Shown here one piece after another: positions 54,592 to 64,000 of a stretch of 64,000 bases of DNA. A program made the position numbers and the translations under genes. Positions within the stretch are counted from its first letter, which is position 1, and every line of letters begins with the position of its first letter. Below the pieces are notes generated by a model. The model did no database searches. It was not told the DNA's origin and was given only the letters and a program-made list of their open reading frames with translations. Location of the stretch: the NCBI RefSeq assembly GCF_029873635.1, contig NC_080417.1, positions 27,185,682 through 27,249,681 on the forward strand, in the 5' to 3' direction. The DNA comes from Malania oleifera (lineage: Eukaryota; Streptophyta; Magnoliopsida; Santalales; Ximeniaceae).

Positions 54592-57139
54592 TGTTAGTAG
54601 AACAAAACAAATCGCGAAATACAAAAGAATGGAGTCTTTGCGTCAACTATATGCAAGTTTAAGTACATAAAATATATGTACCTTACATGTTCATTAATGC
54701 CTAGGATACATTGCTATAATTGTGATTGGGTTCTTTTCCTCAAATACACAAAGGGCTACGTCATATTGTTAACTTTTAACAAAACTTGTAAGCATAAATG
54801 AAAATGCACGGAAATTTTCACATGGGAAAGAAAATTGGGAGGAACTAAGATGAAACAATTTTTTTTCTCATATTGCATCATAGGAGATCATAGTTGTTTT
54901 ATAAATGATATAACACAAATAATAAAGCTAGGTTACATTAAAGAAAACATATAGAATAAAAATACTAATAAACCCAAGCACTTAGTCCAAGAAAATATGC
55001 ATCATCATGTAAAACAGCCCATAAAGCAATTTCATCATAAAAAATCCAACAAATCTTATATAACAATGAGACAAATTAGGCTTGTTTTAATCGTTAAAAG
55101 AAAATAAGGTAAAAACCATAGATTTGTGAAAATTAGAAACATAATCTCAATATATTGGGTTCATTAGTTTTTCATAATCCTTTGATTGGGTATTTGAGAT
55201 TTTAAGTAATCTAAAAAATTTCTTTGTATATCAACAACTCATAAAGATACAATATAGAAAACCCTATTCCTTTAGCCCTTTTGTCTTTTATTTCATTGAT
55301 GAATTAAGTTTTAAGTCTATCCTCTGCAAAGATTGATGTAAATAACACATAGCGTGGAATTGGTGTATGTGGTCCTTAAAATTTCAGCAACATCAATCCT
55401 CCTTTCTTTAGTTCATAGTTTTTTTACTATCAAATTTATATATATTTTTAAAATTGATTATTCCCTATTCATACAAAATATTTAATTGCATTTGTGCCTA
55501 TTCAAATTGAGGGGAAAATCAGATGGGTAATCCTTCATTGCATCAAATTTAACCATGGGAAAAAAAAAAATTTTAAAGTCCATATCAAATTCTCACAAAC
55601 ATTTTATTAAATAAATTGTGTGCAACATAGTGGGTTCATTTTCCGTGAACAAAATAAATAATTAAATTATATCTTTCATTCTCAAATTTTTAATAAAAAC
55701 TTACAACACATTCAAACAACATACAAATCATACGTAACGATTTGGGGAAGGAAATTGGAAATCAGATTGGAGTAGGCAATAGAATTAAATATGGATCTGA
55801 TCAAAGTATTTTAAACATGGAATCTGAAATCTAAATAACTTGAGAACCAAATTTGTTGAGTTAGAAATCTTGGATTGACGTTGCGTTCTAGGGAAACCCA
55901 CCTACAACAACAATAATCTTTTCCCTTTATTTCAGCATGCCATGGATTAGAAGCACCTATATGCTAGTTAAATTTTATGATAGAAAAAGTTACAACCAAA
56001 ATTATGTCACACTACAAAAAACAGATGTTCAAACTCAAAATCAAAAATTAATCTGGATGTAGCAAGCAAAGAGGTTTGCCATATAAATAAGAGACTCCAA
56101 AATACAGGGGAAAAAATAATCAATTTATAGAGCTAAGGTTCTTTTGAAAATTGTAAAACATGAAGGAAAGAAAAGTATCAATGAAATTTTTTATTTGTAT
56201 GCCTCTAACCTTCTAATTTATTAATTTTTGGTTAATTTTTTTCATTGTTGATAGCATTTGAGATCGATAAAAAATAAAATGAAGTTTTATTTTTCTTATC
56301 TTTCACAAAATATTTAATCCAAGCTAAACCATAAAAAATAATTAAAATATATAAGATAAAAATAACTCAAATATATGCAACACTATGATGCCGTGCCCAA
56401 CATAACAACATCACACTAAAATTCTAACCTATCTAAATTTACTAATTTAAAAATTAAAAAAAAAAAAAAAAATCCTTGATTTCCAAATCTTCAAACAAGA
56501 TATGGTTGCCTAGAATAATTCGCAAGCAAACTCCAAAAGATATCTAATATACATATTTGTTGATTATTTAGGTTTTCTGGTATGCAGGAGGAACCAACTG
56601 TCCATCCTTCTTCTGAAGGTATCTCCTGAAGCAGCATAGGGGCAATGAACTGACTTGCTCTACCCTAAGCAGTTTTATCAACAGTAACTTACCATTTGGT
56701 CAAAATTTTATGTTTCATTGTGTAATCCAATTTACTTTCTAAATATTATGGTCATTTAGTGCTGCTTGGTTCAAATTATTCATGTTTTCATTAAGAAATG
56801 GTTCTTTATTCAAACAATAACGTTTAAATTTATATCTAAATCAATGGTGTAATCCAAGGAAAATCATGGTTACCGAGTAAACAAGTCAATTCAAAATTAT
56901 AACTACATGCACCCAAAGAAAAACCATCTTTTCTTGTCACAAATAAATTTTACATAACCACTAAAATCAAAATACATAAACAAAATATAATTTATCTATT
57001 TGCCTCGTATACTTTCTTTAGTTGAATATGTTTATCTAAGTTTACTACATATGTTCTTTATAGTTTGGAAGAGAGCTGTTTATTAATACCAGTGCAATAC
57101 ATTCATCCGCATATAATCAACTCGATGCACATCTAGACA
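54592..57139. other. AT-rich intergenic region, no supported gene
   Basis: No transposon or gene family is recognised over about 2.5 kb. One possible terminal exon (56588-56629, after TTTTCTGGTATGCAG) would encode 13 residues and a TGA, but nothing upstream supports it. The ORF at 57140-57412 has no family signature. Confidence 0.5.
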
Positions 57140-57414
57140 ATGCAGCCCCCCTTCAGAGAAAGACGATTTGCTAAACCATGTTCAAGACATATTTTATTCA
57201 GTCAGGCCATATTTATTCAACTTGGTTCAAATGGAGAAGAATGTGTTTTCATTTACCCCCTTTTAGTTCGTGGAATCATGCTTGAAATGAAATCAAATTT
57301 CAAGAATGCAATTGTGTTGTTATCTTTGGTTTGCAGAATTAAGGGAAAAATGAAATTTCAACTGAAATATGATTCCTGCAAATGGGAAAATCATGATTCT
57401 AGCAAATCATAGTT

Positions 57415-57835
57415 ATTATTATTTTAAGGATAATATTTATGAAATAAAAAATAACAAAATGAAAACTAATAATACTAATTACTATTACAAAAATAATAAC
57501 AACTACTAAAACTTTCAATAATAATAATACTTATTATTACAAAAAAAATAAGAAGAAGAAGAAAAATATTATTAATAAAAAATAATTATTATTATAATTA
57601 TTTTAAGGATAACTATTATCATAAAAATAAAAATAATAATTAGTTTAACAATAATATATATTATTATAAAAATAAAAATAATTGCAAAAAGATTAATAAT
57701 CATAATAAAAAGGCAAGAATAAGTGACAATAATAATTATAAAATAATAGCAACAATAAAATAATAATAGTAACATTAATATTAATCACTAGTATCAAATA
57801 ATAATAATTAAATAATTAAATAATTTTGTGTTAGG
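57415..57835. repeat. AAT/TAA-rich low-complexity region
   Basis: About 420 bp is built almost only of A and T with imperfect AAT, ATT and AATAATA triplet runs. The Ile/Phe-rich minus-strand frame here is an artefact of composition. Confidence 0.9.
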
Positions 57836-57883
57836 GTATTTATATAAGGAATAATTCACAAACTCTAGCTACATCAATACTGT

Positions 57884-58309
57884 TAGGGGTGAGCATAATT
57901 CAGTTAAAACCGAATTAATCGAGTAAATTCAATCGGTTCGGTTTTTTTAAAAATTTTATTTGATTTAGTTCGGTTTCCATTTTTGTTGAATTTCGATTTT
58001 CAATTTTCGATTCGGTTTTTGGGTTCGGTTAAATCGGTTAACTGAATTAACTAAATAGCATAAATTAATAATAAATAATTATATATATTATATACATATT
58101 AAAATTTTATTTATTTTTTAAATATATTAAAAATCTATATTTTATATATATTAAAAATCTATAAATTTTATTTATTCGGTTCAGTCAGTTCTGAGTTCAG
58201 TTAAATATGGAATTTTTGTCAATTCAGTTCGATTCGATTAATAAATTTTTTTAACCGAAAATTTTCGATTAATTAACCTATCACCGAACCAACTAAATGC
58301 TCACCCCAA
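57884..58309. mobile_element. hAT-like MITE (426 bp)
   Basis: The left end TAGGGGTGAGCA and right end TGCTCACCCCAA form an inverted repeat of 12 bp with one mismatch. Flanking 8-mers AATACTGT (57876-57883) and AAAACTCT (58310-58317) match at 6 of 8 positions, an eroded target duplication. The interior is full of CGGTTCGG/CCGAA words and TA-rich sequence and has no ORF. TAGGGGTG ends are typical of plant hAT MITEs. Confidence 0.75.
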
Positions 58310-58317
58310 AAAACTCT

Positions 58318-59332
58318 GAGCACATGATTACATGCCACTACACCAATTCTAGCATAAAGCTGAAATTATGCTAAAAAATGTGATTTTAAAATAACTACTT
58401 CTAGATTATAGACAAAGAGAAACACAAATGGCCGAGAGAAGAAACAACGAAAGTCAGTTATAAGACATTCAATAAATAATTAGAATTGTTTAAAATTAAA
58501 ATTGCATTCCTAACAAATGGAGAAAATAAAAGCCAAAATCTCAACATTAATAGGAAATATAGGGTAAAAACTTATAAATAGAAAACAAATAACTCAAGGA
58601 ACATCTATAATAGGGCTTTTTGTGGCTCTATTGCAGTTGATCAAAGAAGAAAAAACTCTTAAAATAAGTGGAAAAAATATAATCCTTATAGAAACCAATT
58701 TCAAGTAAATTATTCTCAATAACAAAATCTTTCAGATTTAAACTCACATAACAGACCTCAATTTCCTTAACAAAGCATCAATATAAGGTACCAATCAACT
58801 CAATGTCTCTTTGTTTGCTAACAACTTGGGAAAAAATAGGGACCAAGTTTCTTAAAACCATCCAACCTAACAAAACATGGAAAGCATAAACAGATGCAAA
58901 GCCAGTACTGGGCTAAAGTGCCTTCGCTACCCATGATAAAGACATCACTTTCAAAAGAATCTTTATGTTAGAAACAACATGAATGAGAGAAATATCCACA
59001 AGTTTATTCACAAGATTGATAGAATCCAATATTACCCAAGCAAGAAACACAAGAAGGCTTCATATTGATGAGCAATGAGCAAATACATTTTCAAGCAATG
59101 GTAATTTTCTGGAAAATATGAACAGGTGGATGCATCCACACAACAGGCAAACATAACACTTCAATAGGCCTGCAATTTTTAACTTTTTCCTTCATTGTAC
59201 TTCTATGTTTCCTTCATTGTACTTCAATAGGCCTGCAATTTGCTCATTCATACTTCCAACCCAACACCTCATAATAATCAAGCGCAATAGGCATCAATAA
59301 CCTTGTAGAGAACAAATTTAAGTTGTCTATAC
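58318..59332. other. Intergenic sequence, no supported gene
   Basis: No protein pattern is visible. A short local repeat (TCCTTCATTGTACTTC, and TACTTCAATAGGCCTGCAATTT twice) lies at 59155-59240. Confidence 0.55.
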
Positions 59333-62251
59333 CAATGTTTTAAAAGGCAAAGGCGTAAGGCGAGGCGTAAGCCTCAAGCCATTGAGGCGTAAGCATTTTG
59401 GGACTGTATTTTTTAAAATAATTAATAAATAAAATAAATTTATATATAGTATAAAAATGAGAAAAAAATTAGAATAATGGAGAAAAAATAAAAACATAGT
59501 TCTTAAGTATCATATAGGCAAATTTTAGCTAACAAACTCAAACAATGCATGTTAAAAATAAGCATGAGTCATAACTTTACAAAAAGAAGAGAAAAAGCCA
59601 AATTAAAGCATCACAATATCTCTTAATCCAAGATTCTAATTTCTAAGAATCTAAATCTAAATCAACTAAGTTCAAAGGGAACTATCAAGATCTTCATCAA
59701 AGTCCTCATCTTCATCAAACTCATCTATAGTAGGAGTTCTTCCACTTATAAATTCCTCCTCACCCTCTTCAACATCATCGTCTTCCTCAAATGTGACCAA
59801 TGTTGGCCTCTTGCCTTTGTCTTCAGTGCCTAGATATTCAATAAAGTTATAGGTTAGAAGTTAAGAGAAATGGAGAATTATAAATTAATTGATTCAAAAA
59901 TGACTATTGATATGTATGTACTCAAGCTCTCACAATAATCACCAATCTTCCTTTTTCTAGGAAGTATAGACTGCAAGCTACCAAAAGCTTCTATCGCTTG
60001 TATCACGGGCAAAGCTCTAATAGCATCAACTTCTAGGAGATTTTCATCCTCAAACCGAGAAGTATCTTTTGGGAGGATAGGTTCTTCGTTCTCCGTGATC
60101 CATTCATCATCTGAAGCTACTTCCGCCACCAATATTGGATCATAATTTTGTCTTTTTCTTATAGCTCTCTCCCTCAATTTGGTGTTGTACTTCACGTAAA
60201 CTCGAGCATTCAATCTCTTGTGCTCTAATTTATTCCTCTTTTTCATATGAATCTACAATTGAGTTTAAGTCATTTAAATATTTAGGTATTAGAAGATATT
60301 TTCATATTTGAGTGAAACGATAATAACATGGCATTTGTAAGAACTAAGAACCTGCTCAAATGTGCTCCAATGCCTCTCACATCCACTAGCACTACATGTC
60401 AAACTAAGAACACAAATAACAAACTTCGTCAATTCTAGGGTCTTTGTCCCAAAATGCTTCCACTAATTAACTATAAAAGAAAAAAACATGTTTAAGTTCC
60501 AAGTTATAAGAAGAAACAAGGATAGAGTACTACTAATTAACTAATTTTTACTGAAATATTATTTTTACCTAGGCTTCTAAACATTCTAGAGTCAATAGCC
60601 ACTCGAGTCCCAAAATCCCCTCATGCATTATCAAACAAATCCAATTGGATGTCTGCAGCTAGCCTCTCCTCGTATCTCAACATTCTATCCATGCATTCAA
60701 ATAGTCCTTTCTTCACTTCTTCACAATTAAAGAAGTTCTCCTTATAACGCAATTGGGGATTTAAATAATATCCTGCAGCATGTAAAGGGTGATGAAGTTG
60801 TGGAGTCCATCCATCATCTATTTTTCTCCAAATGAGTCCATACTTCTTGGCATTTCTAGAAAAATTTGCAGTAATTTTATCCTTCGCTGAATCCATCAAC
60901 TCATAGAGAAAGCCCATGGCTGGTCTTTCCTCAGAATCAACTTCCCATAAAACACACACAAGAGGGACAACACTCTTGATAACATAAGCCACATGAGGCC
61001 AAAAATGTTGGTCAAATAAAACTATTGAGCAAGTCCTTATACCTTCATGCATTTTTGCATATGTAGAAGTACACCACATCTCCGAAGAGAACATAGATTG
61101 AAGGCCTCGCTTTTGTTTGTAAATGCTTTGAAGTGTCAAAAATGCAATAGAAAAGCGCGTCACTGCATGGCGGATGAGTTCTTTGTTGTTGGTAAAATGC
61201 TTCCTCATCATTGCAAGTACATAGGAATGATTATAAATAAATTGCACAACTTGCTTAGCCTTTAGAATTGTGGTTGCATGGATCCTCAATTTTGCCATAT
61301 CCTCCAACATGAGATCCTAACAATGTGCAACACATGGAGTCCAATAGAGTTTCTCCCTTTTTTCCATAAGCTTTTTTCTACCATTTATCATGTTCTTCGC
61401 ATGATCAGTTATCACCTACACAACATTCTCCTCACCAACTTCCTCAACCACCCCATCCATATACTTAAACATCAAATCATCATTTTTTATAGAATTAGAA
61501 GCATCAATGGATTTTAAAAACCATATACCAGCAAGACTAATCACAAGGAAATTAACCAAGACCCTTGAACACCCATCAGTCCATCCATCAACCATGATAG
61601 AACATCCATATTCCTTCCAAACTTTTTTGTAGTCTTTCAACATGTCATCGATGTCTTTCACTTCATCTTTAAGGATCCATGTCATCATTTTTTGCATAGA
61701 TGGAGGCTTCAAACCTGGCATGTAATTAGCAATACCATCTACCATAACACACCAATATATGTCATTCATCAAATTAAATGGTAGAGCATTGTTGAACACA
61801 CAACGACCAACTTTTCTACACACTTCATTTCTTTCTTCCTTCTTCCATTTTGAGTTTAGAGTGAATTGTTTGGTCAGTGAAAATGAAAACTTATCCATTG
61901 GACCTCTAGCCCTAAAAATTAAGGTCAGTCCCACTATTCTGCTGCTCAATATCTCCAACTAATGGAGACATAGCACTCTAAGTCCCTCATCCTAGACTCA
62001 TCACAATCTCTCCAAGAAGTTCATATCTTTTACCCTTCTCTTCTTGGAATTTTTCAAGAGCAATCTCGCACTCATCTCTCACATTTTGAGGAGCTTTTGG
62101 GCGAGGCTTCATTCCCTTCCTTGTACCTGCCAAATGATGTTTAAATCTTGTGATAGTCCCACTACAAGTTTGATCAAAAAATTTGCATCTATACTCCTCA
62201 GGTAATGTTTATCACATGAAAAATAGAAAAATGTGGTTAGTTCTCCAAATA
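59333..62251 (-). mobile_element. hAT transposon of a second family, right end disrupted
   Basis: The left end CAATGTTTTAAAAGGCAAAGGCG with AGGCGTAAGCCTCAAGCC subterminal words is typical of a large plant hAT group whose ends carry TTTTAAAAGGC. The interior encodes a DUF659-type transposase on the minus strand. The N-terminal end of the gene is lost at 62251, where an RTE-like LINE begins, so the second terminus is outside the window. An 8-bp duplication cannot be tested. Confidence 0.65.
59878..62210 (-). pseudogene. hAT transposase, DUF659 type, lightly decayed
   Basis: On the minus strand the BED-like finger near 62195-62130 reads RCKFFDQTCSGTITRFKHHLAG; the second Cys is Phe. DUF659 follows (LKPPSMQKMMTWILKDEV), with the catalytic Asp in IMVDGWTDG (about 61605) and a second Asp in VITDHAKN (about 61405). 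TAG replaces Gln just before VITD, and TAA replaces Leu before DLMLEDMAKL. A 229-codon frame runs 61310-60621 and ends at a TGA where Arg is expected. Near 60460-60350, TCSASGCERHWSTFEQ carries the catalytic Glu. A clean GT-AG intron (60351-60253) joins it to IHMKKRNKLEHKRL and an acidic tail. Only about three point nonsense changes are seen. Confidence 0.85.
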
Positions 62252-62842
62252 TCAACAACAAAAACCAAGCCTTAGTCCCACTAAGTGGGGTCAGCTATAT
62301 GAATCCTTTCCGCCAATTTATGCGATCATGGACCATTTCTTTTGATAGATTCAAGGATATTAAATCTTTACTCACTATCTTCTCCCAAATTATTTTAAGT
62401 CTACCCCTACCCCTTCTACTGCCCCCCACAGTAACTAAGTCACTCTTCCTCACAGGTGCACTATAAGGCCTACGTTGCAAGTGTCCATACCATCTGAGTC
62501 GTCCCTCCCTTATCTTATCTTCTATAGGAGCTACACCTAACTTACCATGAATATGTTCATTCCTTATTTTATCTTTCAATGTTATACCACTCATCCATCT
62601 AAGCATCCTCATCTCAGCAACTTTTACTTTTTGGATAATATGTTTCTTCGTCGCCCAACATTCCGATCCATATAGCATAGCTGGTCTTATAGTTGTCCTA
62701 TAAAACTTCCCTTTCAATTTTAAGGATATTCTACGATCACATAGCACACTTGAAGCACTTTTCCATTTTACCCAACCTGCTTTAACTCTATGCATTACAA
62801 TATCTTCAATTTCTCCTTCAGCTTGCATAATAGATCCAAGGT

Positions 62843-62850
62843 ATCGAAAT
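62843..62850. repeat. Target-site duplication ATCGAAAT, left
   Basis: Identical to 63919-63926. Removing the element between the copies restores continuous LINE sequence. Confidence 0.92.
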
Positions 62851-63918
62851 TAGGAGTGTACAAAAATTACTGAAAAATCGAAAACCACACCAAAACCGCA
62901 CCAACACAATAAACGGTTCGGTTTTTCGGTTTTCGGTTCGGGTTGCGGTTTGCAAAAATTAAAAAATTTGGTTTCGATTTCGGTTTTAAGTTTAAACTGA
63001 ACCGACAAAACCGAAAAATCGATTTACATATATATAATTATATATAGTTATATACATGGACACGGTAACACACACACACGTGCTTAGTGTTTTAGTTTTT
63101 AATCATTATTTTCACTTTTCACCCTTCATTTCACTTTTCACGGTTCACCTTTTTCAATTTTCAATTTCACGCCGCCTCTTCCCTCCCGCCTCCTCCTCTT
63201 CGTCTTCCTCAAGCCTCATTCCTCAGTTCTTCATCTTTACTGTGAATCCGTGAGCGGTGTGCGTGCGCAGCGACCGCCGGTCAGTGTGCCTCCCCCCTCC
63301 TCTTCCTTCCTCATTTTTCTTCTTCTCTGCTGATCTTCTCAGCTCTCGCTGTGAGCCTGTGAGTCTGTGACTCTGTCAGCTGGTTGTGTGCCGTCCGCCG
63401 TGCGTGCCTCCCGCCTCCGCCTCCTCCTCCTCCTTCCTCATTTTTCTTCTTCTCTTCTCGGCTCTCGCCTCTCACCTCTCGCTGTGAGTCTGTCACTCAT
63501 CCGGCCTCGTCTGAGTCGTTTCTCAGACTCTCACTCATCACTCTCACAGACTCACTCTCTTGAGTCTCATCTCTATTGCGCTGTGCCACCATGCATCCGC
63601 CGTGCGCCTGCGGCTCTGCCTCTCTCCTGGCTCCCGCGTCTTCAGTTCTTCAAATCAGAGCACCACCTGCGCCTGCGTTTGCTGCTTCTGCGTCTTCAGT
63701 TCTTCAACTACTTCATGAAAAATAAATGTTATTTTTTTTGTAAAAAAAATCGGTTTAAAACCAAAAAACCGCAATCGAACCGCCACATTTTTGGTTTTCA
63801 ATTAAAACATAATTTTGGTTCGGTTTAGGTTTCGGTTCGGAAATCACATAACCGAAAAATTCGGTTCGGTTTTCAGTTTTGGTCAAAACAGAACCACACT
63901 GAACCGTGTACACCCCTA
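62851..63918. mobile_element. Non-autonomous hAT-type element (1,068 bp) with GC-rich interior
   Basis: Ends TAGGAGTGTACA and TGTACACCCCTA form a 12-bp inverted repeat with one mismatch, flanked by the 8-bp duplication ATCGAAAT. The outer 150-200 bp on each side are rich in CGGTTCGGTTTTTCGG words in inverted orientation. The centre (about 63150-63710) is CT- and GC-rich, unlike its surroundings, with repeated CTCCTCCTCCT and GTGAGTCTGTGA. No transposase is present. The plus-strand frame at 63367-63828 is low-complexity Ser/Leu/Arg sequence and is not a credible protein. Confidence 0.9.
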
Positions 63919-63926
63919 ATCGAAAT
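63919..63926. repeat. Target-site duplication ATCGAAAT, right
   Basis: Pairs with 62843-62850. Confidence 0.92.
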
Positions 63927-64000
63927 CTACAAGTGCTATTTATTTCTTCATCATCAAATTTAACTTTGCCTCCAATATTCCTCCTATCATTACTAAAATT

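Larger units (their letters stand above)
62252..64000 (-). mobile_element. RTE-like LINE 3' part, interrupted by a hAT-type element
   Basis: Minus strand: NIGGKVKFDDEEINS (63990-63935) leads to the interruption at 63926. It resumes at 62850 with YLGSIMQAEGEIEDIV, VKAGWVKWKSAS, RRISLKLKGKFYRTTIRPAMLYGSECWA, RMLRWMSGITLKDKIRN, IREGRLRWYGHLQRRP and VRKSDLVTVGG, to a TTG-rich tail near 62252. This is the post-RT C-terminal region of plant RTE-like LINEs. It shares the last 70 or so residues with the fragment at 39345. The 178-codon stretch is open except at the very end. The upstream RT lies outside the window. Confidence 0.85.

Noticed and set aside
57572..57775. Minus-strand Ile/Phe-rich frame resembling a membrane protein
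   Set aside because: Caused by AAT/ATT low-complexity DNA.
63367..63828. Plus-strand 153-codon frame
   Set aside because: Low-complexity Ser/Leu/Arg translation of a CT-rich block inside a non-autonomous hAT element; no start context or domain.

Overview
The window is plant nuclear DNA, most likely from a eudicot, and almost entirely transposable-element sequence. The evidence is AT-rich composition, plant-type Ty1/copia elements primed by initiator tRNA-Met, SIRE/Maximus-type copia elements with AAAAAGGGGGAGAT polypurine tracts, a TNP2-type CACTA (En/Spm) transposon, two hAT transposases, an RTE-like LINE with a (TTG)n tail and GT-AG introns. There is no sign of prokaryotic organisation. 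The species cannot be named from sequence alone.

Layout. 1-1702: minus-strand copia remnant (gag, primer site, LTR). 1703-2615: host flank with two exons resembling the 3' end of a PQ-loop transporter gene, the only cellular gene I can recognise. 2665-8073 and 13942-19312: two diverged copies of one block (copia RT-RNase H, then a SIRE-like derivative, then the left part of a CACTA element). 8440-9866: a second minus-strand copia pol remnant whose gag part duplicates bases 1-622.

11300-40522 is a nested stack. A copia element is interrupted at 15102/15103 by a SIRE/Maximus-like derivative. The 3' LTR of that derivative is split by a CACTA transposon (about 17506-40321). The CACTA is split by a nearly full-length SIRE/Maximus copia (20731-31318) with both LTRs, TSD CAATG, primer site, polypurine tract, gag-pol and a third ORF in the env-like position. 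A 5'-truncated LINE with an 18-bp TSD sits in the right subterminal array of the CACTA.

40523-45057: LTR-like sequence, a minisatellite, a minus-strand copia with a short LTR of about 182 bp, and an unassigned minus-strand ORF pair. 45905-54591: a minus-strand copia 3' end whose presumed LTR is split by a complete-ended hAT transposon (48086-52784, TSD CAACCGGG); similar 280-bp direct repeats flank this assembly. 57884-58309 is a hAT-like MITE. 59333-64000: a second hAT family with a decayed transposase, interrupted by an RTE-like LINE, itself interrupted by a 1,068-bp hAT-type element (TSD ATCGAAAT).

No intact autonomous element was found: every long coding region carries stops, frameshifts or altered catalytic residues. 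The best preserved are the SIRE/Maximus RT-RNase H, its third ORF and the second hAT transposase.
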